This document shows positions 34,751 through 36,205 of a DNA stretch of 36,205 nucleotides, in pieces. Position 1 is the stretch's first letter. Each line of letters begins with the position of its first letter. This stretch comes from Bacteroidales bacterium (GTDB lineage: Bacteria; Bacteroidota; Bacteroidia; Bacteroidales; GWA2-32-17), in the NCBI GenBank assembly GCA_026417155.1, contig JAOADU010000082.1, positions 1-36,205 of the forward strand. Reading direction: 5' to 3'. Below the pieces are notes generated by a model. That model saw nothing but the letters and a program-made list of their open reading frames with translations, did no database searches and was not told where the DNA came from. Made by a program: the position numbers and the translations under genes.

Positions 34751-35407
34751 TTAACTTTTTTGGGCACGAATCATATGTTTTTTGGGCGGTAAAGCAGGCA
34801 ATCGTTTTACGTGAAAACCAGTATTACGTAAATTTGTTTTTACAATACCGCTACTGGCATAAGTAACTAAAATACCATTTGGCGAAAGAGCATTGTAAAT
34901 TTTTCGCATCATTTCTTCGCTCCATAATTGCGGTTGTGTTTTAGGACAAAAAGCATCGTAATATATTAAATCGAACGACTGATGAAAAGTGTATTGAAGA
35001 AAGTCGGCTTGAATTTTTTTTAGCAGAAACATTTCATCAATTTGAGACGATTCGTTCCACGGAGCATAAAGCATTTTTTTATATGTAGTTTGTTCATCAT
35101 TTTGGAAGATCGAAAAAAGTGGTTTGAAAAAGTTGTGTGTAATAGGATACAAATCAATGCTTTCGTAATATATATATTGATCTTTAGGCTTTTTTAAATA
35201 TGTTAATAATGCATTAAGTCCAGTTCCAAAACCCATTTCGAAAATGTTTAGATGAGAAGATGAATGAAAAAGCTGCAATCCGTTTTGAATAAATACATAC
35301 ATACTTTCGCTTATGGCACCCGATAGGGAGTGAAAAGTTTCATTAAATACATTATCTCGTATAGTAAACGACTGATCGTTGGTATGCGTAAGTTCAAAGC
35401 GATTCAT
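34751..35407 (-). CDS. mnmD: tRNA (5-methylaminomethyl-2-thiouridine34) methyltransferase MnmD-like
   Basis: Completes mnm5s2U34 in the anticodon of certain tRNAs by SAM-dependent methylation. The SAM motif is FEMGFGTGLNALL and the product-site region is IYYDAFCPKTQPQLWSEEMM; the C-terminal LPPKKHMIRA fits the MnmD family. The frame extends to 35590, but ATG 35407 (MNRFELTHTND) gives a 218-aa protein of normal length and start. It overlaps the upstream glycosyltransferase by 14 bp. It stands alone, without the FAD oxidase domain of the MnmC fusion, as usual in Bacteroidota. Confidence 0.9.
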   Translation of the reverse strand: MNRFELTHTNDQSFTIRDNVFNETFHSLSGAISESMYVFIQNGLQLFHSSSHLNIFEMGFGTGLNALLTYLKKPKDQYIYYESIDLYPITHNFFKPLFSIFQNDEQTTYKKMLYAPWNESSQIDEMFLLKKIQADFLQYTFHQSFDLIYYDAFCPKTQPQLWSEEMMRKIYNALSPNGILVTYASSGIVKTNLRNTGFHVKRLPALPPKKHMIRAQKS

Positions 35408-36186
35408 TAATGTTTGGTAATTGATAATAATATTTTTTCTTCTTAAAGAAAAACTGATATACAATGCAATGTTTATAGATAGTAGGTATATTGAAGCAAG
35501 TTGTATATGATAGATTGAGTTTTCTCGAAGGCTTAAGTTTTCGATATGTACGCAAAAAAGCAAAATGAGCCTTACAAACTGACATAGCATTGCTGAATTC
35601 GAAACTTAATAAAAACTTTAGAACAGCCACAATATCGAGTAAGAAACGAATAAAAAAGATACGTACGAGTTTTTGGGGAATATTTTTGTAAAGTAAAAAC
35701 CAATTGTTGCGAAAATTTAAAAATGTTTTGTGCGGATTGGTTTTATTGAGTGTAGCTCCTCCCAAGTGATACACTTGCGACGAAGGAATATAAGCAATAC
35801 GGTAACCACGTGCCCAAATTCTCCAGCAGAGATCAATCTCTTCCATGTGAGCAAAAAATAATTCGTCGAGTCCGCCTAAATCTTTATAAACATGTGTTCG
35901 AATAAAAAGGCAAGCTCCTGATGCCCAAAAAATATAGGCGTGTTGGTTGTATTGTCCTATATCTTTTTCAACTACATTAAATATTCTTCCTTTACAGAAC
36001 GGGTAACCATATTTATCGATATATCCTCCTGCGGCGCCGGCATATTCGAAATACTCTTTTTGTGAATATGAACAGATTTTAGGTTGACATGCAGCTACAT
36101 GGTGATGTTGCTGCATATATTCGAGCAAAGGTTCGAGCCAGTTTGAAGTAACAGCAACATCAGAATTGAGCAGTACAGTATAGGGT
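35394..36186 (-). CDS. Family 2 glycosyltransferase (5' end missing)
   Basis: The C-terminal 260 or so residues of a GT2 glycosyltransferase. It has LLNSDVAVTSNWLEPLL with the DxD metal site, EYAGAAGGYIDKYG, WASGACLFIRTHVYKDLGGLDELFFAHMEEIDLCWRIWARGYRI with the acidic catalytic motif, and a hydrophobic C-terminal stretch. The N-terminus is cut by the contig end: the first residues of the apparent frame (MCIRDR) come from the adapter at 36187-36205 and are not biological. The gene would extend beyond the window. It probably adds sugars to a surface glycan. Confidence 0.88.
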
Positions 36187-36205
36187 CTGTCTCTTATACA
36201 CATCT
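36187..36205. other. Nextera transposase mosaic-end sequence (artefact)
   Basis: The last 19 bases are CTGTCTCTTATACACATCT, identical to the Nextera mosaic end. Read on the minus strand they encode MCIRD, the known false N-terminus of many database proteins. It is untrimmed library adapter at a contig end, not genome sequence. Confidence 0.97.

Noticed and set aside
35408-35590. 61-aa N-terminal extension of MnmD
   Set aside because: It overlaps the coding sequence of the upstream glycosyltransferase, and MnmD proteins normally start at MNRFELT-like residues.
36187-36203. N-terminal MCIRDR start of the glycosyltransferase frame
   Set aside because: Produced by the Nextera adapter sequence, not by the genome.

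Overview
This is an AT-rich 36.2 kb piece of a Bacteroidota chromosome, probably Bacteroidales-like and uncultured. The evidence is two secreted proteins with type IX secretion (T9SS) C-terminal sorting domains, SprB-like repeats, an UpxY/NusG-type antiterminator, a DUF5723 barrel paired with a lipoprotein, futalosine-pathway menaquinone synthesis, and Bacteroidota promoters (TTG, about 19 nt, TAnnTTTG). Almost all genes lie on the minus strand; only fabD and a DUF3298-like lipoprotein are on plus. The right edge ends in a 19-bp Nextera mosaic end, so the window is a sequencing contig whose last gene is truncated. No tRNA, rRNA, CRISPR array or insertion sequence was recognised, and no gap between genes exceeds 300 bp.

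Layout, in genomic order. (1) 66-8838: a surface-sugar operon read right to left: GDP-L-fucose synthase, pseF, pseG, pseH, pseI, a DUF368 membrane protein (family of undecaprenyl-phosphate translocases), an L-2-hydroxyglutarate-oxidase-like flavoenzyme, gmd, a putative glycosyltransferase and an FkbM methyltransferase. It supplies GDP-L-fucose (gmd plus fcl) and the last four steps to CMP-pseudaminic acid; pseB and pseC must be elsewhere. The leader upstream of fcl holds two inverted repeats. (2) 9055-11899: a membrane-anchored TPR/PP2C-type phosphatase and an UpxY-like antiterminator. (3) 12010-21281: fabD, a large T9SS-exported amidase with a duplicated module, two small lipoproteins, a DUF5723 barrel and a large lipoprotein. 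(4) 21332-22592: rpmH followed by mqnE, behind a textbook promoter. (5) 22669-25272: a T9SS-exported beta-propeller/SprB-repeat protein. (6) 25310-36186: one uninterrupted minus-strand array. It starts with a truncated GT2 glycosyltransferase, then mnmD, a CCC-motif membrane protein, acyl-CoA reductase, a pRiA4b ORF-3-like protein and miaA. It continues into polysaccharide deacetylase, GNAT, HprK-like kinase, sulfotransferase, PqqD-like protein, lasso-B2-like protease and asparagine-synthetase-like cyclase.

The last seven genes are the most unusual part. They hold the three core lasso-peptide maturation functions (RRE/PqqD, B2 protease, ATP-dependent cyclase) together with a kinase, a sulfotransferase and an acetyltransferase, tightly overlapped, but with no visible precursor peptide and no exporter. 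They may form a RiPP pathway with a distant precursor, or a lasso-derived set working on a cell-surface glycan or lipid.
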